Part shown: piece after piece, positions 57,139 through 64,000 of the stretch
How positions within the stretch are numbered: position 1 is the first letter of the stretch
How the letters are laid out: each line of letters opens with the position of its first letter
NCBI GenBank assembly: GCA_017510405.1
Contig: JAFWNG010000040.1
Span: forward strand, 1 to 64,000
Reading direction: 5' to 3'
Source of the DNA: Solobacterium sp.
GTDB lineage: Bacteria > Bacillota_I > Bacilli_A > Erysipelotrichales > Erysipelotrichaceae
Length of the DNA: 64,000 nt
Translations under genes and position numbers: made by a program
The notes under the pieces: generated by a model
What the model saw: only the letters and a program-made list of their open reading frames with translations
Databases searched by the model: none
Told to the model about the DNA's origin: nothing

Positions 57139-58359
57139 ATGAAGAGTTATGATGAAAAAGAATTTGTCATTGATGAAAATGGTGCTCTGACGAAATATAC
57201 AGGTCATGACACAGAGATCGTACTGCCGGAAGGGGTGAAGATCATTGAAACGTCTGCGTTCATGTGCTTCAAAGGTTACAGAGTTGTAAAAAAACTGGTC
57301 GTACCGGAAGGCGCAACAGAAATACGAGCCGGTGCATTTTTAGGTTCATATCTGGAAGAAATCGTTTTACCTTCCACCCTGAATAAGATCGAGAACCATG
57401 CTTTCGGTTATTGTGATTTTCTAAAATCCATCACGCTGCCGGATGGAATCACAGAAATAGCGGAGGGTGCATTTTATAGCAGTGGTCTGGAAGAAATTCA
57501 TCTTCCGGAACATCTTACAAAAATTGGCATGGATGCATTTTATAAGTGTTCCTCTCTGAAGCATATCGATCTTTCAAAAATAGATTCACTTGAGATCGGA
57601 GACGGCGCATTTACGGGATGCACTGGACTTGTGGATGGATCCGGTATGCTTATTATTCAGAACAGACTGTTTGCAGTCACTAAGAATCCCAAATACATAG
57701 AAACAGACGTTGATGTACCGGATCATGTCAAAGTAATTGAGGACGGTGTATTTACGGACGGACGGTATAATATCACGATGTCTCTTAAATGCCCGTTCTG
57801 GAATACCGAAAAAAGACAAAATGGTACTATACTGTCGCTCCTGAAGGAAGATCGCAGCACGATATCATTCAGGGATACGGATGGGAAAATCGCCGCAAAG
57901 GTGGTTGTACTGACAGATTCTGAAGACAGAAGTACTGCTGAGGATATGCTGTTATCGATCCGGCTCAGAAAATCCGGCAGATTTGATTTCGCTGCGTATG
58001 ACAGAGTGTTTTCAAGATTGGAACAGGGGTATAACAAGCGTGAGATGGCACTGACACGTCTCCGCTATCCATACAGATTAACCGGAAAGGCGGAAGAAAG
58101 GTATATTTCCTTTCTTCGTAAACATGGGGTTGAAATAGTCAGTGTCCTGATCGAAGACGATGATGCGGAAACGCTGCGGCTTCTTATGAATAAGAAAGCA
58201 CTCCGTGCCAATGATATTTCAGAATTGATCGAATATGCGCAGGAACAGCGTAAATATGACTATGTAACGGCTTTGCTGGATTACCAGAATAAACTGGGTG
58301 ACAGACAGGACACCTACCGGTCTCTGGAACTGCCTGACGATACCGGAGAGGATGAATGA
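57139..58359 (+). CDS. LRR array protein 12 of 13
   Basis: 406 residues from the ATG at 57139 (weak AAAG site); in-frame ATGs at 57094 and 57103 overlap the previous gene. Leader FVIDENGALTKYTGHDTEIV nearly repeats the previous gene. Joint MLIIQNRLFAVTKNPKY, NITMSLKCPFWNTEK. The C-terminus ALLDYQNKLGDRQDTY is shortened around the conserved Phe. Confidence 0.75.
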   Translation: MKSYDEKEFVIDENGALTKYTGHDTEIVLPEGVKIIETSAFMCFKGYRVVKKLVVPEGATEIRAGAFLGSYLEEIVLPSTLNKIENHAFGYCDFLKSITLPDGITEIAEGAFYSSGLEEIHLPEHLTKIGMDAFYKCSSLKHIDLSKIDSLEIGDGAFTGCTGLVDGSGMLIIQNRLFAVTKNPKYIETDVDVPDHVKVIEDGVFTDGRYNITMSLKCPFWNTEKRQNGTILSLLKEDRSTISFRDTDGKIAAKVVVLTDSEDRSTAEDMLLSIRLRKSGRFDFAAYDRVFSRLEQGYNKREMALTRLRYPYRLTGKAEERYISFLRKHGVEIVSVLIEDDDAETLRLLMNKKALRANDISELIEYAQEQRKYDYVTALLDYQNKLGDRQDTYRSLELPDDTGEDE

Positions 58360-58379
58360 CCGGACAGCGGAGTATACAA

Positions 58380-59606
58380 ATGCCGTATGAAGATTTTGTG
58401 ATCAGTAAAAAGGGAGTGCTGAAGGAGTACCTCGGTCATGATACAGAGATCGTTCTGCCTGAGCGGATAAAGAGCATCGGTCCTGGTGTTTTCAGCAGGG
58501 ACCATGGGTACGGTGATGTTGTCCGGTTGACGGTTCCGGAAGGTGTTACAGAGATTCGATCGAGTGCTTTTGAGGATTCCTCTCTGGAAGAGATCAGTCT
58601 TCCTTCCACGCTGGAAACGATCGGAGACATGGCTTTTTACGGCTGCCGGAACCTGAAATCCGTTATCATTCCTGACGGGGTCAGGGAGATCTCTGATCGT
58701 GCGTTCAAGTGGAGCGGTCTGGAAGAGATACATCTGCCGGAGAAGCTTTCCGTCATCGGCAGGGAAGCTTTCCGCAGCTGCAAAAAACTGAAGAAGATCG
58801 ATCTACCGGAATCCGATGCTTTACGGATCGGAACAGGTGCGTTCTGCGGCTGTGTCGGGCTGATCGATGAGAACGGCATGCTGGTGATTCGGAACAGGCT
58901 GTATGCATACCAGACGGAAACCAGTGAGGCGGTCGTAAAAGTGGATATACCGGACAATGTCACTGTTGTGGAAGAGGGTGTTTTCGATGCGTATGAGTAT
59001 GTCGATATTACGATGCCTCTGCACTGTCCGTACTGGCCGGTCAATGTCGATCCATATCATAACTCAGCATATTCGATCATACGAAACTCAGGAAGTTCGT
59101 TATCGTTCCGGAATTCAGACGGAGAAATCACGGCGAAGGTAGTCCTGGAAACAATGGGGGAAGAAGAGGAAACTGAGACGTACTGTATTCTTGCCATTCA
59201 GAGCAGAGTGACCGGCGGCTTTGAGTTTGACTTATATGACGAAAGCTTTTCTGAACTGACAAGGGCGGATAACAAAACAGCTATGGCACTGGCACGTCTC
59301 CGGTATCCGTATGAATTATCGGAAGAGATGGAAGAACAGTATGTTTCCTGGTTCCGGGAGAATGGATCCGAAGCAGGAAAGATCCTGCTGGGAAGGAACG
59401 ATGCAGAATCGATGCGCTTTCTTGAGCAGAAGAAAGTGTTCGATGCGGACACCGTCACGGAACTGATTCAGTATGCGCAGGAACAGCAGATGTCTGAATG
59501 GGTTCTGGATCTGCTGGAATACCAGAACAGGGAATTCGGAAAGCGGGATGCATACCTCCCTTTGAAATTGCCGGATCATTCCGGAGAGGACAGCGAAGAA
59601 GAGTAA
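58380..59606 (+). CDS. LRR array protein 13 of 13
   Basis: 408 residues from the ATG at 58380 (GCGGAG at 8 nt). The ATG at 58356, overlapping the previous stop, is also possible. Leader FVISKKGVLKEYLGHDTEIV. Joint MLVIRNRLYAYQTETSEA, DITMPLHCPYWPVNVD. Beta unit LSFRNSDGEITAKVVLE. Ends DLLEYQNREFGKRDAY with an acidic tail. Last gene of the array. Confidence 0.75.
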   Translation: MPYEDFVISKKGVLKEYLGHDTEIVLPERIKSIGPGVFSRDHGYGDVVRLTVPEGVTEIRSSAFEDSSLEEISLPSTLETIGDMAFYGCRNLKSVIIPDGVREISDRAFKWSGLEEIHLPEKLSVIGREAFRSCKKLKKIDLPESDALRIGTGAFCGCVGLIDENGMLVIRNRLYAYQTETSEAVVKVDIPDNVTVVEEGVFDAYEYVDITMPLHCPYWPVNVDPYHNSAYSIIRNSGSSLSFRNSDGEITAKVVLETMGEEEETETYCILAIQSRVTGGFEFDLYDESFSELTRADNKTAMALARLRYPYELSEEMEEQYVSWFRENGSEAGKILLGRNDAESMRFLEQKKVFDADTVTELIQYAQEQQMSEWVLDLLEYQNREFGKRDAYLPLKLPDHSGEDSEEE

Positions 59607-59613
59607 ATAAAAC

Positions 59614-59637
59614 GGCTTATACCCGAAGGTATAAGCC
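59614..59637. terminator. Hairpin GGCTTATACC / GGTATAAGCC (copy 2), end of array
   Basis: Same 10-bp stem as at 54488 but with loop CGAA. It lies between the converging last array gene and the M20 peptidase gene, flanked by an A-rich and a T-containing side, so it can act both ways. Confidence 0.7.
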
Positions 59638-59660
59638 ATTTCTGTAGTCGAAGAATTGAA

Positions 59661-61103
59661 TTATTTACCGGACTTGAGGATCATGTTCTTATAGAAATCC
59701 ACACAGCCGGGGAGACAGTTGTATTCGATATTCTCATTGAGACCGTGCATGCCTGCCAGCTGTTCAGGTCCGTAGATGACCGGAGCGAAGCGGACGATGT
59801 TGTCGCAGATGTCCTGGTAGAAGCGTGCATCGGTGGCACCGGTCATGACATAGGGACTGACCGGAAGACCGGGGAATGTCTCTTTGATGCGGTCGGTGAC
59901 GAATTGGAACGCTTCTCCGTGGATATTCGTTGCTTTGGAGAAATCTACGGCATGGAAGACTTCCATGTTAAGTCCGTATTTCTCTGCTCTCTGCTTTATG
60001 ACCGCAAGGCTTTCGTCTTTGCCCTGGTGCGGAATGAATCGCATATTTGCGCCAAGCGAAGCTTCCTGCGGCATGACGTTGTAAGCGTCGGCGCCGGACT
60101 GCATCGTGAATGCAATCGTTGTCTTTAACATGGCAGCTCCCTGGGCGGAAATGGCAGGCATTGCCATCTGCAGCACCGGTCCGAACAGCCACAGATTGCC
60201 GAAGACCAGCTTCAGCGGGAAACCGGCATAGGGTGCCAGTTCTTCGAACATGGATCGGACTTCCGGGGACATTTTCTTTTTGAACGGGTCGTGTTTCTCT
60301 ACACTTGTGACAAATGCCGCAAGACGGGCAATAGGCGATCCCTTCTTCGGTGCCGAGGCGTGGCCGCCGTTGCTCTTTGCAGTAAAGCGGACGTCAGCCT
60401 TACCTTTTTCAAAGACACCGACCATGGCAAAATTGCCGGGAACCCCGCCGACCGGCTCGGTAATAATACCGCCGCCTTCGTCGCATACCAGATACGGTCT
60501 GACGCCTCTTCGGGTAAGTTCCGCAACGATCTTCGGGCATCCGTCACCTGCCCATTCTTCCGTGCAGGAGGAAGACAGATAGATATCTTGCGGCGGGATG
60601 ACGCCTTCTGTCAACAGCTCTTCCACGGCCTGGAAGAAGCCGAAGACAGAGCATTTGGTATCCGAAGCGCCGCGTCCCCAGACTTTTCCGTCAGCGATAT
60701 CGCCGGCGAACGGCTCGTGGATCCATTCGCCTTCCGCCGGGACGACGTCCTGATGACTCATCAGGACGATCGGCTTATCATGTGCGACGCCCCGCCAGTA
60801 GTACAGGAGATTGCCGTCGATATCGGTCTTCTCCAGATGCATATGGACAAGCGGGAACAGGTTTTCCAGCAGTTTGTGGAATGCTTCAAAACGTTCCGGA
60901 TCACGGACACTGTCGTACGACGTCGTATTGCATCTCAGCATCTCCGCGAGCGTTTCCGCATAGGCGCGTGCACGCTTGTCTTCTTCCGGAGCTTTGTATC
61001 CGGATACTTTGGACGGCATGAACAGTGTGCGTATCAAGGCGATCAGAAGCAGTACCGCAAGCACTGCCAGTATTGCCAGCAGGATCATTCCAATGGTTTT
61101 CAT
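59661..61103 (-). CDS. M20-family metallopeptidase with N-terminal membrane anchor
   Basis: 480 residues from the ATG at 61103 (AGGAAAGG upstream; the longer frame to 61244 lies in the neighbouring gene). One membrane segment (MILLAILAVLAVLLLIALI, about 6-24) is followed by an M20 di-zinc domain: SHQDVVPAE, WGRGASDTK, CTEEWAGDGC and a dimerisation domain, ending with GMHGLNENI. Relatives are carboxypeptidase- or dipeptidase-like enzymes of amino acid or peptide breakdown. The start overlaps the upstream membrane gene's stop by 4 nt, so peptide uptake and cleavage are probably linked. Confidence 0.9.
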   Translation of the reverse strand: MKTIGMILLAILAVLAVLLLIALIRTLFMPSKVSGYKAPEEDKRARAYAETLAEMLRCNTTSYDSVRDPERFEAFHKLLENLFPLVHMHLEKTDIDGNLLYYWRGVAHDKPIVLMSHQDVVPAEGEWIHEPFAGDIADGKVWGRGASDTKCSVFGFFQAVEELLTEGVIPPQDIYLSSSCTEEWAGDGCPKIVAELTRRGVRPYLVCDEGGGIITEPVGGVPGNFAMVGVFEKGKADVRFTAKSNGGHASAPKKGSPIARLAAFVTSVEKHDPFKKKMSPEVRSMFEELAPYAGFPLKLVFGNLWLFGPVLQMAMPAISAQGAAMLKTTIAFTMQSGADAYNVMPQEASLGANMRFIPHQGKDESLAVIKQRAEKYGLNMEVFHAVDFSKATNIHGEAFQFVTDRIKETFPGLPVSPYVMTGATDARFYQDICDNIVRFAPVIYGPEQLAGMHGLNENIEYNCLPGCVDFYKNMILKSGK

Positions 61104-61774
61104 GCCTGTAATCCTTTCCTGCGCCACATCAGCCATGCCAGACCGATGGAGATCGCTCCAGCCGGAATGATCATGATGCTGGTCTGAGAGATGAGCGACG
61201 GCACAAAGGTGAATAACAGTGTCATGATCGTCAACGGCACACATGCCAGTTTGATATTTCTCCGGAAATACTGGTATGCCATCGCACCGAAGAGTGCCGG
61301 TACAACGTTGGCAAATGCCGGCTGAAGTGCTTCACTCTGCAGCACCGGCTGCAGCGGTACCAGCAGAAGAACGCCAAGCGCAAGCACTGTGATCGTCGTC
61401 AGGGAAGACGCAGCGATCGACAGGGTGGAAATGATCTCGTTTTCCGGTGTTCCGGTATGCGTTCCGGCGATCTCACGTGCGTTCATGGCACACGGGATCT
61501 TCATGTTGATGAGGTTGCCGGTGATAAAAGCAAGATAACCGCCGCCGGCACCGAGCATCGGCGTATATACCAGGAATTCCACAACGCTCGATACCGTCCA
61601 GATGATGCCGACCGACAGGAAGCCTTTGGCAGCTGCGGACAGATCCGGCAGAGCACCAAGGATCGAACCGATCAGGAACGGTGCGCCGACAAGCATCACT
61701 AACGTGACCGCTGTTGCAGTACGTCCGATCACATGCGTCTTGCGCTCATATTTTTCCAGATACTTCTCATTCAT
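61100..61774 (-). CDS. Membrane protein, partner of the DUF5058-like protein
   Basis: 224 residues, about six hydrophobic helices (VTLVMLVGAPFLIGSILGAL, LVYTPMLGAGGGYLAFITGN and others). The ATG at 61774 has AGGAGG 7 nt upstream; the ATG at 61780 is too close to it. It probably forms a two-part transporter with the next protein. Substrate unknown; the M20 gene downstream suggests peptides or amino acid conjugates. Confidence 0.75.
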   Translation of the reverse strand: MNEKYLEKYERKTHVIGRTATAVTLVMLVGAPFLIGSILGALPDLSAAAKGFLSVGIIWTVSSVVEFLVYTPMLGAGGGYLAFITGNLINMKIPCAMNAREIAGTHTGTPENEIISTLSIAASSLTTITVLALGVLLLVPLQPVLQSEALQPAFANVVPALFGAMAYQYFRRNIKLACVPLTIMTLLFTFVPSLISQTSIMIIPAGAISIGLAWLMWRRKGLQA

Positions 61775-61786
61775 GATCATGCCTCC

Positions 61787-62527
61787 TCAGAATAGGATGG
61801 CTGCAAGCATTCCTGCCAGCATACTGCCGGCAATGGAGAAGCTTTCCAGCCATACCATGTTCTTTTTCTCTGTCAGATAGATAAAGCCTGCCATACACAG
61901 ACCGGATACTGCCGCGACAATGATCGGCGTCAGGTCTCCCTGGAAGCTCAGAGTACCTTTCCCGGAAACAAAACCGCCGATATAACTGCCGATATAGGTG
62001 GATACCAGTCCGATAAACATGGCGACCATGGCAGTATCGCCAAAGCTTTTCTTGCCGTCTTTTTTCTCTTTCGGGTCTCCGGACAGCTTCTGCAGATAGG
62101 CCTTGTTGAAGAAGAAGGACAGTACCATTCCCCACATGATGCATACGCTCATTAACAGAGCAATGGTAGAGAAGGCGACCGGAGTCATCTCAGCAGCGCT
62201 GAGTGTGGTCAGTCCGACGCGTTCTGCCGCAGCCTGCGCCACCTGTGTTTCATAGTGCAGAGCACCGATGACGGAAAGCCGCAGCCACGGCCACGGTGTA
62301 CCGAGACTGCCGGACAGCGCGATTACACCGAGAAGAATACCGACACTCGGCAGGATGGAAAATGTCACGCTGGATGTCAGCGTCCGTTTCAGCTTCACCG
62401 GATCCATTCCAATGGCGATCCCTGCTTTGTACGCACGGACCATGAATACGATGCATACCGCTGCCACAAAAGCTACGATACTTCCGCAGATCAAATACAG
62501 CGGCGCACTGTTTAACTGTGAGAGCAT
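61787..62527 (-). CDS. DUF5058-like membrane protein
   Basis: 246 residues, six or seven helices with a charged middle loop (GDPKEKKDGKKSF). Recalled similarity to the DUF5058 family of Bacillota membrane proteins, which often precede a second membrane protein and an M20 peptidase, as here. Strong RBS (AGGAGGGG, 7 nt). First gene of the three-gene minus-strand operon. Confidence 0.7.
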   Translation of the reverse strand: MLSQLNSAPLYLICGSIVAFVAAVCIVFMVRAYKAGIAIGMDPVKLKRTLTSSVTFSILPSVGILLGVIALSGSLGTPWPWLRLSVIGALHYETQVAQAAAERVGLTTLSAAEMTPVAFSTIALLMSVCIMWGMVLSFFFNKAYLQKLSGDPKEKKDGKKSFGDTAMVAMFIGLVSTYIGSYIGGFVSGKGTLSFQGDLTPIIVAAVSGLCMAGFIYLTEKKNMVWLESFSIAGSMLAGMLAAILF

Positions 62528-62615
62528 ACTTCACCCCTCCTGATTACTTTCTTAATGAAATGTTACCATTATCGTACAGACAATTGCGTAATAAAGAACA
62601 CCAGGAGGCAGGTAT

Positions 62616-63602
62616 ATGAAGGAAAAGACATTGATCATCGGACTCGGCGGATCCGGTTTAAGAATTGCAGAAATGATTTCAGACAAACTGTCCGGAGAAG
62701 ACAGAGAAAACTGTATATTCATGGGATTCGACAGCGAGGATAACGGACAGAAGCATCGACTACAGAAGAAACTGCCTGTTCATACGTTTCTGGAAAACCC
62801 AAAAGACGACTGGTTTCCACTCGTCCCATTCCCGTATGACGATGGAATTGACAGCCGCGTTGGGATAAGGCTGTCACTGAATTATTCCATTTATTGGGGT
62901 TACTTAAATGACCTGACTTCGATTCTTATGGATGAGCAGCCGCAGCGGGTCATCCTGACAGGTTCCTTTTTCGGAGATGCCGGTTCTGCTCTGATCGTGC
63001 CGCTCAGTTTCTATATCCGTAATACTCTGAAAAATCCTGTTCATATCTGCGGTCTCTTCCTTCTTCCGGAAGTATTTGACCCGATATTCCTTTCTGAAAG
63101 AGAACAGGAATATGCCCGTGCCAAAGCGTATGTTGTCATGCGGGAACTGCATGCCTATACAGCCGATGAAGCCGGTCTATTAAAGAAAAAGTATCGTATC
63201 CGCATGGCATTGCCTCGATACCAGTCACGGGAATCTGATATCTGTCAGGGAAGACCGCTGGATCTGTGTTTTCTGATGGATGCCAATGCAGAACAGAATG
63301 CTTCTATGCAGGAAACAATGGAATCGGCAGCTCACTTCATTCGTGATCTGGTTCATGAATCTTTCCCGGATCTCGAGGAGAGACTTGGTGCGGACGGAGT
63401 ATGCAGATTCGCTGTGATAAACAGCAGCCGTACGATGACTGCCTGCAGAAAGCCGGTACAGATCCCGCTCTTTGCAAAGAACGGTCCCTATGAACAGGCG
63501 TTTTATCAATACAAATATCATGTTGTTTCATCCAATTTTGATAAGTATAAACATTATCACAGTCATAACTCTGTTGACTTTCCTGATCTGGATGAATCGT
63601 GA
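62616..63602 (+). CDS. Short tubulin/FtsZ-like GTPase-fold protein
   Basis: 328 residues. The start LIIGLGGSGLRIAEMI, a strand ending in FMGFDSED, and the later loop GSFFGDAGSALIVPL match the layout of the bacterial Tubulin_2 family, where the last is the G-rich nucleotide loop (normally GGGTGSG-like). Here that loop is altered (FGDAGSA), so GTP binding is uncertain. Tubulin_2 proteins are usually much longer and occur with partner genes in predicted conflict systems; this one stands alone behind a strong RBS (AGGAGG). The ending at HHS-rich KYKHYHSHNSVDFPDL looks natural. Confidence 0.5.
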   Translation: MKEKTLIIGLGGSGLRIAEMISDKLSGEDRENCIFMGFDSEDNGQKHRLQKKLPVHTFLENPKDDWFPLVPFPYDDGIDSRVGIRLSLNYSIYWGYLNDLTSILMDEQPQRVILTGSFFGDAGSALIVPLSFYIRNTLKNPVHICGLFLLPEVFDPIFLSEREQEYARAKAYVVMRELHAYTADEAGLLKKKYRIRMALPRYQSRESDICQGRPLDLCFLMDANAEQNASMQETMESAAHFIRDLVHESFPDLEERLGADGVCRFAVINSSRTMTACRKPVQIPLFAKNGPYEQAFYQYKYHVVSSNFDKYKHYHSHNSVDFPDLDES

Positions 63603-63648
63603 CCGCCGCAGGATCCCATACTGCAAAGCATTACAAATCGTCAGAAAA

Positions 63649-63692
63649 ACAGTACAGCCGCAGTCCTGGGGGAGGAGCTGCGGCTGTACTGT
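63649..63692. terminator. Bidirectional terminator
   Basis: Perfect 15-bp inverted repeat ACAGTACAGCCGCAG / CTGCGGCTGTACTGT with a 14-nt loop, between the tubulin-like gene and the converging oxidoreductase gene. AAAAAC lies on one side and GTTG on the other. Confidence 0.75.
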
Positions 63693-63720
63693 GTTGCATA
63701 ATCAGCGGGGAGGCTGAGAA

Positions 63721-64000
63721 TCAGAATTCAAATGCTCTGGCGTTGATGTAGCCGTCAAACATGGACGTTGCGATCCTGCCGGGGTTCTTCGCGGTCTGGC
63801 CGAGAACAAGGACACGGTCAAACGCATCTTCAAAGTCTTTGATCAGAGCAGTATTTGGTCTAGTACCCATAGCGAGGACGACATTGTCTGCGGTAATGAA
63901 CGCTTCAGACTGGTCGTCTGTTTTTGTGACTTTGACACCGTTGTCAGTGACTTCCTTCAGCATATAGCCCGGGCATAGAGTGAGTGCTTTGCCATTCATC
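63721..64000 (-). CDS. FAD/NAD(P)-dependent oxidoreductase, C-terminal part (runs off the window)
   Basis: At least 92 residues of the end of a flavin oxidoreductase. ADNVVLAMGTRPNTALI is the conserved strand and ATG-type motif of the FAD/NAD-binding fold. VLVLGQTAKNPGRIATSMFD and GYINARAF match the C-terminus of 2,4-dienoyl-CoA reductase/old yellow enzyme-type proteins, where this position normally reads GD (here GQ). The N-terminal part lies beyond the right edge, so the true start is not visible. Confidence 0.7.
   Translation of the reverse strand, partial: MNGKALTLCPGYMLKEVTDNGVKVTKTDDQSEAFITADNVVLAMGTRPNTALIKDFEDAFDRVLVLGQTAKNPGRIATSMFDGYINARAFEF

Larger units (their letters stand above)
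42928..59606 (+). repeat. Tandem array of thirteen LRR paralogues
   Basis: Thirteen genes of about 1.25 kb follow head to tail on one strand with gaps of 3-156 nt and nothing else between them. Conserved blocks: the leader (VIDENGVLTxYTG type), the phrase LPSTLKxIG, the joint QNRLFAF, the phrase NCPSWPV, the beta unit SFRNxDGxIAAKV and the tail LLDYQN. The repeats' exposed positions vary between copies. A related copy at 37727 and an LRR-only gene at 42115 lie upstream. Confidence 0.9.

Noticed and set aside
42928..59606. Possible CRISPR-like regular repeat structure
   Set aside because: The period is about 1.25 kb and each unit is a complete gene; there are no short repeats with unique spacers and no cas genes.
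3173..59606. Diversity-generating retroelement acting on the LRR or DUF6273 domains
   Set aside because: No reverse transcriptase and no template repeat were seen.
1..64000. tRNA, rRNA, riboswitch or IS element
   Set aside because: No convincing cloverleaf, rRNA segment, known riboswitch core or transposase text was noticed; I could not run covariance models.

Overview
The window looks like the chromosome of a low-to-mid GC anaerobic Bacillota, probably of the Erysipelotrichia/Clostridia kind. The basis is AGGAGG-type ribosome binding sites, TATAAT -10 boxes, short hairpin terminators, TGA used as stop, an RsbU-type SpoIIE phosphatase, and a DUF5058-like transporter next to an M20 peptidase. 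I cannot name the species. No rRNA, tRNA, CRISPR array, prophage or complete IS element was seen.

Left part (1-19 kb). After a SpoIIE-type phosphatase (minus strand) comes a plus-strand block. A SIR2-fold protein overlaps the first of four large paralogues built as DUF6273 + BspA-type leucine-rich repeats (LRR) + long helical region + DUF4132. The block ends with a TIR domain fused to the same DUF6273 module. Facing it across a bidirectional terminator is a tight minus-strand operon: PnuC-like vitamin transporter, NadR-like nucleotidyltransferase, radical SAM protein, small helical protein. Two likely NAD+-consuming domains (SIR2, TIR) thus sit beside genes for importing and adenylylating an NAD+ precursor.

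Middle (19-37.4 kb). This part is mixed and partly decayed: an LRR-DUF4132 gene broken at an A7 run, a 1.5-kb gene frame interrupted by four stops, a MATE-transporter/HATPase relic, and a secretion-signal-less LRR protein. Then comes an AT-richer stretch with small hypotheticals, a macro domain, a SUKH/nuclease pair resembling immunity-toxin, and a lipoprotein. It ends with an orphan HsdM-type methyltransferase followed by sbcD and sbcC.

Right part (37.4-59.6 kb). A decayed copy of a TIR gene, an LRR protein, a tandem-TIR/TPR protein and then an LRR-only protein precede thirteen consecutive tandem paralogues of about 406-426 residues. All lack signal peptides or membrane anchors and are separated by 3-156 bp. 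With 37727..39025 this makes fourteen full-length copies. Their C-terminal helical module resembles the C-terminus of the DUF4132 proteins, so the left and right blocks look like two expansions of one system.

End (59.6-64 kb). Ordinary-looking genes: M20 peptidase with two membrane proteins, a short tubulin-like protein, and the end of an FAD oxidoreductase.

Working hypothesis (inference): the LRR/DUF6273/DUF4132 proteins are intracellular recognition or scaffold proteins, and the SIR2 and TIR proteins are NAD+-consuming effectors, together forming a large, diversifying intracellular conflict (possibly anti-phage) system. Nothing in the sequence alone proves this.
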